A stretch of 64,000 bases of DNA from Pedobacter heparinus DSM 2366 (lineage in GTDB: Bacteria; Bacteroidota; Bacteroidia; Sphingobacteriales; Sphingobacteriaceae). How positions within the stretch are numbered: the stretch's first letter is position 1; every line of letters begins with the position of its first letter. Shown piece by piece: positions 31,694-40,794 of this stretch. Position numbers and translations under genes: made by a program. The notes below the pieces were generated by a model. That model worked only from the letters and a program-made list of their open reading frames with translations. It searched no databases and was not told where the DNA came from. Location of the stretch: assembly GCF_000023825.1 (NCBI RefSeq), contig NC_013061.1, positions 992,001-1,056,000 of the forward strand. The letters run 5' to 3'.

Positions 31694-32011
31694 ATGGCTT
31701 TAGAAATCACAGATGCTAACTTCGAGGAAGTTGTATTAAAATCAGATAAACCCGTTTTAGTTGACTTTTGGGCAGAATGGTGTGGTCCGTGTCGCATGGT
31801 AGGTCCGGTAGTAGATGAAATCTCAAAAGAATACGAAGGTAAAGCGCTTGTAGGAAAAGTGAATGTTGACAACAACCCTCAGATCTCTACTCAGTTTGGC
31901 ATCCGTAATATCCCTGCTTTATTGTACTTTAAAAATGGGGAAGTGGTAGACAAACAAGTTGGCGCCGTGCCTAAATCTGTACTGGCCCAAAAATTAGACA
32001 AACAGTTGTAA
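31694..32011 (+). CDS. trxA: Thioredoxin
   Basis: A 105-residue thioredoxin with active site [10 protein letters not shown] (Cys30, Cys33), cis-Pro segment [10 protein letters not shown] and normal length. It is cytosolic, reduces protein disulfides, and is recycled by thioredoxin reductase. It has its own promoter and a strong terminator (32031-32064) before the DUF58 gene, so it is a single-gene unit. Confidence 0.96.
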   Translation: MALEITDANFEEVVLKSDKPVLVDFWAEWCGPCRMVGPVVDEISKEYEGKALVGKVNVDNNPQISTQFGIRNIPALLYFKNGEVVDKQVGAVPKSVLAQKLDKQL

Positions 32012-32030
32012 AAACAATTATATACGAATG

Positions 32031-32064
32031 AAAAGCGTTCATAATTATTATGAACGCTTTTTTT
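32031..32064 (+). terminator. Rho-independent terminator after trxA
   Basis: A perfect 14-bp stem (32031-32044 with 32048-32061) and a 3-base loop are followed by T-rich sequence. It lies upstream of ATG 32076 and argues against the earlier in-frame start at 32028. Confidence 0.9.
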
Positions 32065-32075
32065 ATATTTACAGC

Positions 32076-32996
32076 ATGCAGTCGCCAATTGATGAAACAA
32101 CCTTACATTTTAATGGCAACCTTGAATTACTGGCCAGGCAGGTAGTGGAAGGTTTTATTACCGGATTGCACAAAAGCCCTTTTCACGGTTTTTCTGTTGA
32201 ATTTGCAGAACACCGGCTTTATAATGTTGGCGATAATGTTAAAAACATCGACTGGAAACTTTATGCCAGGACCGACAAGCTTTTTAGCAAACGCTATGAA
32301 GAAGAAACCAATCTGCGCTGTCAGTTCATCATCGATGTTTCTTCGTCCATGTATTTCCCTTTAAAAGCATACAATAAGCTTAATTTTTCTGTACAGGCGG
32401 TTGCTGCATTGGTTTATTTGCTAAAAAGGCAGCGCGATGCCTTTGGCCTAAGTCTTTTTACCGATCAGCTGGTATTGAATACCCCGGCTAAATCTACCAC
32501 CACCCATCAAAAATACCTGTTCGCAAGACTGGAAGAAATTTTAAAAGCCGAGCAGATGAACGTAAAGACCAATCTTGACCAGGCTTTGCACCAAATTGCA
32601 GAGCTGATCCATAAACGTTCCCTGGTGGTTGTGTTTAGTGATCTGCTCAGTACTGCTCAGGATGAACATCAGATCGAAGGTTTATTCTCGGCCCTTCAGC
32701 ACCTGAAGTTCAATAAACATGAAGTCATCATTTTTAATGTGACAGACAAAGCAAAAGAAGTAGATTTTAAATTTGAGAACCGTCCTTATCAATTTGTTGA
32801 TATGGAAACGGGTGCTATACTAAAAGCACATACCTCAAAAGTTAAAGATGCCTATCTGTTAAAGATGCAGGCCTACAGGCAGGCCATTCAGCTTAAATGT
32901 GCACAGTACAAAATTGATATGGTTGATGCAGATATTGCCAAAGGATTTTACCCCATATTACAGGCTTATCTAATCAAGCGTCAAAAAATGAGTTAA
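32076..32996 (+). CDS. DUF58 family protein (von Willebrand-like)
   Basis: A 306-residue DUF58 protein. The family block NVKNIDWKLYARTDKLFSKRYEEETNL is followed by a metal-site-like segment, IIDVSSSMYFP (DxSxS), of a von Willebrand A fold. DUF58 proteins usually lie beside a MoxR ATPase and act in complex assembly or stress. No MoxR gene is present here, so the gene is an orphan in this window. The start is ATG 32076, since the longer frame would start inside the trxA terminator. It overlaps the convergent aminotransferase by 4 bases. Confidence 0.87.
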   Translation: MQSPIDETTLHFNGNLELLARQVVEGFITGLHKSPFHGFSVEFAEHRLYNVGDNVKNIDWKLYARTDKLFSKRYEEETNLRCQFIIDVSSSMYFPLKAYNKLNFSVQAVAALVYLLKRQRDAFGLSLFTDQLVLNTPAKSTTTHQKYLFARLEEILKAEQMNVKTNLDQALHQIAELIHKRSLVVVFSDLLSTAQDEHQIEGLFSALQHLKFNKHEVIIFNVTDKAKEVDFKFENRPYQFVDMETGAILKAHTSKVKDAYLLKMQAYRQAIQLKCAQYKIDMVDADIAKGFYPILQAYLIKRQKMS

Positions 32997-34186
32997 ACCA
33001 GGGCGTCTGCATTCTTCAAAATCACTGCACAGGCCCATTTTATCTCTTCCTCGCTAATGATAAGCGGTGGCGCTATCCGCATGGCATTGCTGCAATGTAA
33101 AAACCAGTCGCTGATCAGCCCGTCTGCAATACAGGCATCGATGATCTTTTTATTGAGCTCAAAATTTTCAAATGCTATGGCGATCATCAGACCTTTGCCC
33201 CTTACTTCTTTAATTGCCGGGTGTACCAGTAGTTTTTTAAACAGTTCAGCTTTAGCCGTAACCCCCTCTACCATGTTTTCAGTAATGATGGTCTGTAAAG
33301 TTGCCAAACCTGCTGCACAACTCACCGGATGCCCTCCAAAAGTGGTGATATGGCCCAGTATTGGATTTGTTGCCAATGAAATCATGATCTCCCGCGAGCT
33401 GATAAAAGCACCTATGGGCATACCGCCACCAATGCCTTTTGCCAGCAACAAAATATCCGGAACAATGCCAAAATGTTCAAAGCCAAACATTTTACCCGTC
33501 CGGCCAAAACCACACTGTATTTCATCCAATACCAGTAAAGTTCCTGTTGCTGTACATTTTTTTCTCAGCGCTTCAAAATAAGATGGATCAGCCACCCTAA
33601 TCCCTGCCTCACCTTGTACGGTTTCTATAAACACTGCCGCGGTGCGGGTAGTAATCTGGTCCAGATCCTCAATCCTGTTGTAATTTATAAATTTAATGTC
33701 TGGTAAAAGCGGCCGGTAGGCCTGTTTAAATTCTTCGTTGCCCATCAGGCTTAGGGCACCTTGTGTACTGCCGTGATAAGAATTATGGCAGGCAATAATT
33801 TCTGAACGTTGTGTATATCTTTTGGCCAGTTTCATGGCACCTTCTACAGCTTCAGCTCCCGAATTAACAAAATAAGTGCAGTTCAGGTTTTCCGGTAAAA
33901 CAGCTGCTAGTGCTGCTGCAAAATTTACCTGCGGGTTTTGCACAAATTCGCCGTAAACCATAATGTGCATATAGCTTTCTGCCTGTTGCTGTACCGCATT
34001 TACCACAGCTGGGTGGCAGTGGCCAACATTACTTACCCCAATACCGGCAATTAGATCCATGTATTTTTTGCCATCTGCATCATAAAGATACATTCCTTTG
34101 GCCCTGTTAAATGCCAGTAGAAGCGGATCTAAAGTGGTTTGGGCATTGTGCTGCAGAAATAATTGGCGTTGTGTAAGCATGGCCAA
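32993..34186 (-). CDS. Class III aminotransferase (acetylornithine/ornithine type)
   Basis: A 397-residue PLP-dependent class III aminotransferase. FVNSGAEAVEGAMKLAKR binds the cofactor phosphate, LLVLDEIQCGFGRTGK carries the PLP-pyridine Asp, and LLAKGIGGGMPIGA carries the Schiff-base Lys near residue 250. The sequence is nearest to acetylornithine and related omega-aminotransferases. The substrate cannot be fixed since no arginine-biosynthesis genes lie nearby. It is last of the minus-strand run that includes the sigma factor and transketolase. Confidence 0.86.
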   Translation of the reverse strand: MAMLTQRQLFLQHNAQTTLDPLLLAFNRAKGMYLYDADGKKYMDLIAGIGVSNVGHCHPAVVNAVQQQAESYMHIMVYGEFVQNPQVNFAAALAAVLPENLNCTYFVNSGAEAVEGAMKLAKRYTQRSEIIACHNSYHGSTQGALSLMGNEEFKQAYRPLLPDIKFINYNRIEDLDQITTRTAAVFIETVQGEAGIRVADPSYFEALRKKCTATGTLLVLDEIQCGFGRTGKMFGFEHFGIVPDILLLAKGIGGGMPIGAFISSREIMISLATNPILGHITTFGGHPVSCAAGLATLQTIITENMVEGVTAKAELFKKLLVHPAIKEVRGKGLMIAIAFENFELNKKIIDACIADGLISDWFLHCSNAMRIAPPLIISEEEIKWACAVILKNADALV

Positions 34187-34198
34187 AAATACAAAAAT

Positions 34199-34651
34199 TT
34201 AATTTGGCTGCGGTTTGTTGTTAAATCTGTATTTAGCTAAAATTTCCTTTTTAAAAGTCTCCTGGGCCCTGTAAAACTTACCTACTATTTTAATTGGTAA
34301 ATTCGATTTTAAGCGGTAATAATATTTTTTTTCCAGATTTAGTTCACGTTGCTTAAAACTAAAGTCGTTCACAATCAGGTTCTGTACCTCAGTGTCCGAC
34401 AGTTCTTCAATTTCGGTGAGCTTTCTAAAGCTGATCATTTTTTGCACACGCTCTTTACGTAAAGCGGTCTGTTCTTTTTGCCAGTCGTTATAAATGGGCC
34501 AGAAAATCTTCGCTTCTTCACTCGAAAGGTCAAGTTTCTGGGTTAAATAACCTATTTTGTACGATTCAATTTCATTGTTGCGTTCTCCATACTTTTGCGC
34601 AGTTGCAATAATGGGGAACATGAATAGAAAAGCAATAATTACCTGTTTCAT
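34199..34651 (-). CDS. Small exported protein of the sigma-factor operon
   Basis: A 150-residue protein with a signal peptide (MKQVIIAFLFMFPIIATAQ) and a helical, charged mature part. The block LDLSSEEAKIFWPIYNDWQKEQ recalls Spy/CpxP-like periplasmic proteins with LTxxQ-type helices, common in Bacteroidota ECF operons. A periplasmic sensing or chaperone role is inferred. The start is ATG 34651. The longer frame adds 11 residues that would block the signal peptide. It lies 10 bases after the anti-sigma-like gene. Confidence 0.7.
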   Translation of the reverse strand: MKQVIIAFLFMFPIIATAQKYGERNNEIESYKIGYLTQKLDLSSEEAKIFWPIYNDWQKEQTALRKERVQKMISFRKLTEIEELSDTEVQNLIVNDFSFKQRELNLEKKYYYRLKSNLPIKIVGKFYRAQETFKKEILAKYRFNNKPQPN

Positions 34652-34661
34652 TTGATGATAT

Positions 34662-35144
34662 TTATAAACCCGAAGCAATGTCACTCTGCGTATAGTTGTT
34701 AAGGATATAATTTTCCAGCGCTACTTCAGTAGGCGATGGTTTTGTTTGTTGTAAATCGTTGGCTTGTATATGGTCAATGATAACCTGTTCATCTATATCA
34801 TACAACAGCTGTTCAGTTGCAAAATCCCTGTAAACTGTTTTTTTATGTGGCTGCAGTATATCGTAAAAATAAAAACCGGTTGCACTTAAGATTACAAAAC
34901 AGGCAGCTGAAGCATATTTTAACAGGCCGGAACGCCATAAACGAAGCACCTTCTTTTCCTTCGTTGTTTTATTTAATATGCTGGCCTGTAGTTGTTCAAA
35001 ATAATTTTCAGGAACACTATAACCATCGCTGGCTGCAACAGCTTTAAGCCGTTCCGTTACAACCTTAGCCTGTATGGCATTGCCAAGTTCACTAAAATAG
35101 TTGTCGGGGGTAGTAAAACCGCTTTCTGTTAATTTCTCATCCAT
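34662..35144 (-). CDS. Probable membrane anti-sigma factor
   Basis: A 160-residue single-pass membrane protein. The cytosolic N-terminus has two copies of a short motif, TPDNYFSELGNAIQAKV and VPENYFEQLQASILNK. A membrane helix spans about residues 74-92 and a periplasmic tail follows. It has no recognisable zinc anti-sigma motif. The position directly between the ECF sigma factor and a small exported protein, the single helix and the size fit a Bacteroidota-type anti-sigma factor. That role is inferred from context. Confidence 0.6.
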   Translation of the reverse strand: MDEKLTESGFTTPDNYFSELGNAIQAKVVTERLKAVAASDGYSVPENYFEQLQASILNKTTKEKKVLRLWRSGLLKYASAACFVILSATGFYFYDILQPHKKTVYRDFATEQLLYDIDEQVIIDHIQANDLQQTKPSPTEVALENYILNNYTQSDIASGL

Positions 35145-35178
35145 CTCAGATATATTGATACATTATAGCTCAAAAGGT

Positions 35179-35739
35179 TTAAAAGGTAATGTCTTCATTT
35201 AGCATAAAAACTTCAATTTTCTTTACAGCGATATGAAAGGATGCTTTTAAGGCACCTACACTAGTCCCTGTTATTTCCGAAATTTCTTCATACTTCAGCT
35301 CATCAAAATACTTCATGTTAAAAATCAGGCGTTGTTTTTCCGGTAGGGTAAGTAAGGCCTGCTGAAGTTTTAACTGAACTTTATCACCATTAAAATGAGA
35401 AGAAGCAATCAGGGTTTCTGAAAGTTCGGCCGATACTTCATCCAGGGGTGTATTGTTTCGTTGTTTCTTTTTGTTTAGGAAAGTGATGGATTCATTGGTG
35501 GCAATCCTATAGATCCAGGTATAAAGCTGCGAATCGCTGCGGAATTTTTCAAGGTTCTTCCAAACCTTTATAAAGGTGTCCTGCACCAGGTCGTCAGCGT
35601 CATCATGATCGATGACCAGCCTTCTGATGTGCCAGTAAATCTTTTGTTGGTATTTATTTAGAAGCAGGTTAAAGGCTTCATCCCGAGTTTTTATATTGGA
35701 GAACTTCTCTAAAATCTCTGAATCTTCAACCTGCTTCAT
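35179..35739 (-). CDS. ECF-type RNA polymerase sigma factor
   Basis: A 186-residue extracytoplasmic-function sigma factor. Region 2 (about residues 25-95) has DHDDADDLVQDTFIKVWKNL and the DNA-melting segment LYTWIYRIATNESI. Region 4 (about 125-180) has LPEKQRLIFNMKYFDELKYEEISE. It lacks regions 1 and 3. It heads a sigma - membrane protein - exported protein trio but is itself only 20 bases after transketolase, so it may be read from the upstream promoter as well. Confidence 0.93.
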   Translation of the reverse strand: MKQVEDSEILEKFSNIKTRDEAFNLLLNKYQQKIYWHIRRLVIDHDDADDLVQDTFIKVWKNLEKFRSDSQLYTWIYRIATNESITFLNKKKQRNNTPLDEVSAELSETLIASSHFNGDKVQLKLQQALLTLPEKQRLIFNMKYFDELKYEEISEITGTSVGALKASFHIAVKKIEVFMLNEDITF

Positions 35740-35759
35740 TATGATGTGCTTGTCGCTTA

Positions 35760-36719
35760 TTATTTTTTGGCTCTTTTAATGACCTTTTGTGCAGCTTCAA
35801 CAATGTTTACACTGTCTAATCCGTATTTGGTCATCAATTGATCAGGTGTTCCGCTTTCTCCAAAACTATCGTTTACGGCAACAAATTCCTGTGGTGTAGG
35901 CAGCTCTGTTGAAAGTAACCTTGCAACACTTTCTCCTAAACCACCATATTTATTATGTTCCTCGCAGGTAACCACGCAACCAGTTTTCTTTACTGATTTA
36001 AGGACTGCTGCTTCATCCAAAGGTTTAATCGTGTGGATGTTTATAATCTCAGCATCAATGCCCAGTTCAGCAAGTTTCTCTCCGGCCTCAATAGCTTTCC
36101 AAACCATATGGCCGGTAGCAATAATGGTTACATCTTTGCCTTCATTTACCATCCAGGCCTTTCCAATTTCAAATTTCTGGTCAGGATCTGTAAATACAGG
36201 GATTACCGGGCGACCAAAACGCAGGTAAACAGGGCCATGGTGTTCAGCAATAGCAATGGTAGCAGCTTTAGTCTGGTTATAATCGCAGGTGTTGATTACT
36301 GTCATACCAGGCAGCATTTTCATCAGGCCTATATCTTCCAGGATCTGGTGGGTTGCACCATCTTCGCCCAGGGTCAAACCTGCATGCGAAGCACAGATTT
36401 TTACATTTTTGTCAGAATAAGCTACCGACTGGCGGATCTGGTCGTAAACCCTTCCGGTCGAAAAGTTAGCAAAGGTTCCGGTAAAAGGAACTTTTCCTCC
36501 AATGGTTAAGCCAGCTGCAATACCAATCATATTGGCTTCAGCAATACCGATCTGGAAAAAGCGTTCAGGAAATTCCTTAATAAATGCATCCATTTTTAAT
36601 GAGCCTACCAGATCAGCACAGAGTGCTACTACTTCAGGGTTCTTTTTTCCGGCTTCAAGCAATCCAGCTCCAAAACCAGAACGCGTATCTTTTTTTTCAG
36701 TGTATGTATACTTCTTCAT
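35760..36719 (-). CDS. Transketolase, C-terminal subunit
   Basis: A 319-residue half-transketolase holding the pyrimidine-binding and C-terminal domains. MIGIAAGLTIGGKVPFTGTF, then SHAGLTLGEDGATHQ, and the C-terminal EEHNKYGGLGESVA are visible. It works with the N-terminal half encoded 2 bases upstream to form one ThDP enzyme that moves two-carbon units in the pentose phosphate pathway. This two-gene form resembles split transketolases and DXS/E1-type enzymes in other bacteria and archaea. Confidence 0.92.
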   Translation of the reverse strand: MKKYTYTEKKDTRSGFGAGLLEAGKKNPEVVALCADLVGSLKMDAFIKEFPERFFQIGIAEANMIGIAAGLTIGGKVPFTGTFANFSTGRVYDQIRQSVAYSDKNVKICASHAGLTLGEDGATHQILEDIGLMKMLPGMTVINTCDYNQTKAATIAIAEHHGPVYLRFGRPVIPVFTDPDQKFEIGKAWMVNEGKDVTIIATGHMVWKAIEAGEKLAELGIDAEIINIHTIKPLDEAAVLKSVKKTGCVVTCEEHNKYGGLGESVARLLSTELPTPQEFVAVNDSFGESGTPDQLMTKYGLDSVNIVEAAQKVIKRAKK

Positions 36720-36721
36720 GC

Positions 36722-37567
36722 TTAATAATCTTTTAGGGTACTACTTAATTGCGCCAAAGCTGCGGCAAGCTGCTCATCATTAGGGGCAACGCCATGCCAT
36801 TTGTGCGATCCCATCATGAAATCAACGCCATAGCCCATCTGTGTGCTCATTAAGTTCAGGATTGGTTTACCTTTACCAGTCAGTGATTTTGCATAATGTA
36901 ATGCTTTAACAATGGCATCCATGTCATTACCATCAGAGTTGATCACATGCCATCCGAAAGCTTCAAATTTAGCTTGCAGGTTTTCCAGCGACAATACCTT
37001 TTCAGTAGGGCCGTCAATTTGTTGTCCGTTATAATCAATTGTCGAAATCAGGTTGTCTATCTTGTTAAAGGGAGCATACATAATGGCTTCCCAGTTCTGA
37101 CCTTCCTGTAATTCGCCGTCTCCGTGTAAAGAATATATAATTGAATGATCTTTGTTCAGCTTTTTTGCCTGGGCTGCGCCAATAGCTACCGACATGCCCT
37201 GGCCCAAAGAACCAGATGCTATCCTTACACCAGGAAGCCCTTCATGTGTAGTAGGGTGCCCCTGTAATCTTGAATTTAATTTTCTGAAAGTAGCCAGTTC
37301 ACTTACCTCAAAATAGCCTGATCTGGCCAGGACACTGTAAAAAACCGGTGAAATGTGTCCGTTTGAAAGAAAAAACAAATCTTCGCCTTTTCCATCCATT
37401 TTAAAATCAGTAGAGTGGTTCATGATTTCAAAATACAATGCAGTCATAAAATCTGCACATCCTAAAGATCCTCCCGGGTGTCCCGATTGGCAGGCATGTA
37501 CCATTCTAACGATATCCCTTCTTACCTGAGCAGCGATATCTTCTAATTCATTAATTGTATGTTTCAT
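36722..37567 (-). CDS. Transketolase, N-terminal subunit
   Basis: A 281-residue half-transketolase carrying the thiamine diphosphate-binding domain. The motif SLHGDGELQEGQNWEA starts near residue 143 with GDG and continues to the NN-like DNLISTIDYNGQQIDG. SGHPGGSLGCADFM lies near the N-terminus. It is the partner of the gene 2 bases downstream. It may head a run that continues through the sigma factor to the aminotransferase, with gaps of 2 to 34 bases. Confidence 0.92.
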   Translation of the reverse strand: MKHTINELEDIAAQVRRDIVRMVHACQSGHPGGSLGCADFMTALYFEIMNHSTDFKMDGKGEDLFFLSNGHISPVFYSVLARSGYFEVSELATFRKLNSRLQGHPTTHEGLPGVRIASGSLGQGMSVAIGAAQAKKLNKDHSIIYSLHGDGELQEGQNWEAIMYAPFNKIDNLISTIDYNGQQIDGPTEKVLSLENLQAKFEAFGWHVINSDGNDMDAIVKALHYAKSLTGKGKPILNLMSTQMGYGVDFMMGSHKWHGVAPNDEQLAAALAQLSSTLKDY

Positions 37568-37693
37568 TAATTGGGGTTGTTGATTAATAAGGCAAATGTA
37601 ATTAAAAATACTTTGGGCTTAAGCTATTAAGTCGCAAAGTTCAGTTGATAGCAGTGAAATCCGGGGAAAAATTCTGTACTCCTTCATTTTAAA

Positions 37694-37703
37694 CAAACGT
37701 TTG
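37694..37703. promoter_or_regulatory. LacI-type operator-like palindrome
   Basis: CAAACGTTTG is a perfect 10-bp palindrome with the central CG typical of LacI/GalR operators. It lies 110 bases before the sugar transporter and 126 bases before the divergent transketolase start. Confidence 0.45.
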
Positions 37704-37813
37704 CGTTAAAAAAGTTAATTAAGCACGGAATTCCATGAAATTTTATATTTTTAGAGCTTCAAGTTTTTAAAATAGTTAAAAAAGTAACCAACACCCAAAA
37801 ACTAAATCTAATC

Positions 37814-39103
37814 ATGACAACCCAAACAAAATCGACTGTAATTTCTCCCATTGTAACCATAGGAGCCTTGTTTTTTATTTTTGGCTTTGTAACCTGGGCC
37901 AACAGTACCTTAATTCCTTTTCTTAAGCTTGCCTGTGGTTTGAAAACCGATTTTGAAGCCTTTTTAGTTACTTTTGCTTCCTATATCGCCTATTTCTTCC
38001 TGGCTTTACCTTCCTCATGGATATTAAAGAAGCTGGGATTTAAAAACGGATTGGTAACTGGTCTGCTTATTTTGGGTATAGGCTCCCTTGTTTTTATTCC
38101 TGCTGCAAGTACCAGAAGTTTTGGTTTGTTTTTAACCGGCATCTTTATTCAGGGTGCTGCCCTGTCGTTATTGCAAACCGCATCCAACCCATACATCAGT
38201 ATTATAGGCCCTATAGAAAGTGCCGCAAAACGGATCAGTATTATGGGGCTTTGCAATAAATTTGCCGGTATCATTGTACCTATCATTATGGGCACGCTGT
38301 TCCTTAAAAATGCTGCCGGTATAGAGGCAAAGATCAATGATGCAGCTACTACAGTTGCCGAAAAAGAGGCTCTACTTGCCGAAGTTTTAGGCCGTGTTTA
38401 CACACCTTATATTGTACTGGCAATTGTATTTGTTGCTTTCGCGCTATTCATTAAATATTCAAATTTGCCAGAGGTAGATGTGGATAAAGAAGAAGTAATT
38501 GAAGGAGAGGAAGTGAAGACTGCCAAAACCTCTATCTTCCAGTTCCCCCACCTGTTCCTCGGCGCCTTCTGTATTTTTGTTTACGTTGCTGCCGAAGTAA
38601 TGGCAGGAGATATCATTGGGGTATATGGTAAAGAATTGGGCATCAGTGCCGATATCAGCAAGTATTTTACTACGCTTACTTTAACCAGTATGCTTGTCGG
38701 TTATTTCATCGGTATTTTTACCATACCAAAATACATTACACAACAGGCGGCATTAAAAATATGTGCCATTATAGGCGTTATCTTTGTTTCGGCAGCTTAC
38801 TTTACAGATGGTTATACTTCGGTCATCTTTGTAGGTCTTTTAGGTTTGGCAAACTCTTTAATGTGGCCGGCTATTTTCCCTCTGGGTATCAAAGGCCTGG
38901 GTAAATTTACTAAAACAGGCTCTGCCATCATGATCATGGGTATTGCAGGTGGTGCCATCTGGCCTTTAATTTATGGATATCTAAAAGATTATACCGGTAT
39001 GCATTTTCAGCTGGCATTTTTCGTTAGTGTATTGCCTTGTTACCTTTATATCTGGTATTTTGCCGTTGCCGGCCATAAAGTAGGAAAACACGCCTCAGCG
39101 TAG
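37814..39103 (+). CDS. Sugar MFS transporter (FucP/GluP, FHS family)
   Basis: A 429-residue, about 12-helix transporter of the fucose/glucose-galactose:H+ symporter family. The N-terminal half has FFIFGFVTWANSTLIPFLK and the family block QTASNPYISIIGP near residue 122. The C-terminal half has MWPAIFPLGIKGLGKFT. It sits in the inner membrane and likely imports a hexose or deoxyhexose. The exact sugar cannot be told. It is a single-gene unit, divergent from transketolase, with a LacI-like palindrome in the shared upstream region. Confidence 0.9.
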   Translation: MTTQTKSTVISPIVTIGALFFIFGFVTWANSTLIPFLKLACGLKTDFEAFLVTFASYIAYFFLALPSSWILKKLGFKNGLVTGLLILGIGSLVFIPAASTRSFGLFLTGIFIQGAALSLLQTASNPYISIIGPIESAAKRISIMGLCNKFAGIIVPIIMGTLFLKNAAGIEAKINDAATTVAEKEALLAEVLGRVYTPYIVLAIVFVAFALFIKYSNLPEVDVDKEEVIEGEEVKTAKTSIFQFPHLFLGAFCIFVYVAAEVMAGDIIGVYGKELGISADISKYFTTLTLTSMLVGYFIGIFTIPKYITQQAALKICAIIGVIFVSAAYFTDGYTSVIFVGLLGLANSLMWPAIFPLGIKGLGKFTKTGSAIMIMGIAGGAIWPLIYGYLKDYTGMHFQLAFFVSVLPCYLYIWYFAVAGHKVGKHASA

Positions 39104-39213
39104 TTGAACAAAATGAACAGCTCTGGCACGCCTGCTATTATGCGGTAAAAGATTACTTTTATCTATATTGTAATAAAATACAGGGGATTTTAAAACTATT
39201 AACGAGCTTGTCT

Positions 39214-40794
39214 ATGTTCATTTCTGTTTTATTCAGGAGGTTGAATGATATATCTATATCAAAGCGATTACTTTTTATAAGCGGCCTTGTGGCCTTATTG
39301 CTCATCGGCGGACTTTGTGCTTTGTATTTTCCACAAACAATAGCCCGGACCTATCTGGCTATATTTTTTTTAGCGGGCACTATCGCCAGTTTAATTTTTA
39401 TATATTCCATAAAACTGAGCCTTAAAAACGGGATCAGCAGCATTGTAACAGGAGCCGGGCAAATTAAAAATGGCTTACTTAAAACCAGAATTGATGCTTA
39501 TGCCAAAAACGAGATCAATATTCTGGCTTTTACTTTTAACGAACTGGCTACTAAACTGGAGCAAAATATAGATAAGGTAGAGCGGATTAGTTTAAGCCTG
39601 GAAAAGGAACAACAAAGGGCAGAACATTATGAAAAAGTAAAACAATATTTCCTGGTAAATATGAGCCATGAGATCCGCACACCTATGAACGCCATATTGG
39701 GCTTTGCGCGACATCTTCAGGAATCCCTTAAAGATAAAGATCAGATGGAATCCATTAAGATGATCATCAAATCGGGCGATCATTTGCTGGTTACCTTAAA
39801 TGATATTCTTGACTTTGCCAATATAGAGACCGGAGAGATCAGTTTTGTGTGTCTTCCTTTTAATTTAAGGGATACCATACAGTCTATCTGCATGCTGATG
39901 GAGTCTAACGCAAGGCTTAAAGAAATAGGATTGAGTTATACCATAGATCCCAATATCCCGGATTCTATTTATGGTGATTCCGTAAGACTTACCCAAATTT
40001 TACTGAGCCTTACTTCTAATGCAATTAAGTTTACAGAAACAGGTGGGGTTTCTATCTCGGCAAAGGCGGTAACAGATCATGATGACCATGTTGTTGTTGA
40101 ATTCAGGGTTAAAGATACCGGCATTGGCATACCTTTAGATAAACAGGAAAAGATCTTCAACCCTTTTGAGCAGGGAACTAATCATATGAAACGGAAATTT
40201 GGCGGTACTGGGATTGGATTGAGCATTGTAAAGCATTTAATTGCCCTGCAGGATGGGGTAATACAGTTAAACAGCCTGCCCGATGAAGGTTCTGAGTTTT
40301 ATTTCAGGTTGTCTTTCCTTAAAGCACATGCGGGTAAAGACTGGCAGCAATCGGCACACAATGAATTTAACCTGACACCAGAATCAGAAATCGGAAAGGA
40401 CATCAATGTGCTAATTGTAGAAGACAATGCCATTAACCAATTGCTGGTAATTAAGTTGTTGCAAAAAAAGGGATACCATACTACTGTAGCCGAAAATGGA
40501 AAGATAGCGCTGCATAAATACGCCAGCGCTGATTTTGACATTATTTTAATGGATCTTCAAATGCCTGAAATGGATGGTTATGAAACAACTATCCACATCC
40601 GTAACATGAAATCCGGTAAAAAAGACATTCCTATTGTAGCCATGACGGCACATACCATAAAAGGGGAACGCGAAAAATGCCTCAGCATTGGTATGAACGA
40701 TTACATCTCGAAGCCTTTTCATGCCAGTGAACTGTATGAAAAGATACAAGGGCTGGTGGCAATAAATGTTGCGGGTAGAGATCACTTCGCCTGA
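39214..40794 (+). CDS. Hybrid sensor histidine kinase with receiver domain
   Basis: A 526-residue hybrid kinase. Two membrane helices lie at about residues 17-40 and 45-65 with almost no periplasmic loop, followed by a HAMP-like linker and a short coiled coil. The H-box MSHEIRTPMNAILGF starts near 150 (His152). The ATPase has SNAIKFTETG, DTGIGIP and GGTGIGLSIVK. A receiver domain near 397-515 has VEDNAINQ and the acceptor Asp in ILMDLQMPEMDG. The tiny sensor part suggests detection in or near the membrane. No output regulator lies beside it. The start is ATG 39214, with TTG 39208 as an alternative. Confidence 0.92.
   Translation: MFISVLFRRLNDISISKRLLFISGLVALLLIGGLCALYFPQTIARTYLAIFFLAGTIASLIFIYSIKLSLKNGISSIVTGAGQIKNGLLKTRIDAYAKNEINILAFTFNELATKLEQNIDKVERISLSLEKEQQRAEHYEKVKQYFLVNMSHEIRTPMNAILGFARHLQESLKDKDQMESIKMIIKSGDHLLVTLNDILDFANIETGEISFVCLPFNLRDTIQSICMLMESNARLKEIGLSYTIDPNIPDSIYGDSVRLTQILLSLTSNAIKFTETGGVSISAKAVTDHDDHVVVEFRVKDTGIGIPLDKQEKIFNPFEQGTNHMKRKFGGTGIGLSIVKHLIALQDGVIQLNSLPDEGSEFYFRLSFLKAHAGKDWQQSAHNEFNLTPESEIGKDINVLIVEDNAINQLLVIKLLQKKGYHTTVAENGKIALHKYASADFDIILMDLQMPEMDGYETTIHIRNMKSGKKDIPIVAMTAHTIKGEREKCLSIGMNDYISKPFHASELYEKIQGLVAINVAGRDHFA

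Noticed and set aside
32028..32075. Upstream start of the DUF58 gene
   Set aside because: The added codons lie in the trxA terminator hairpin.
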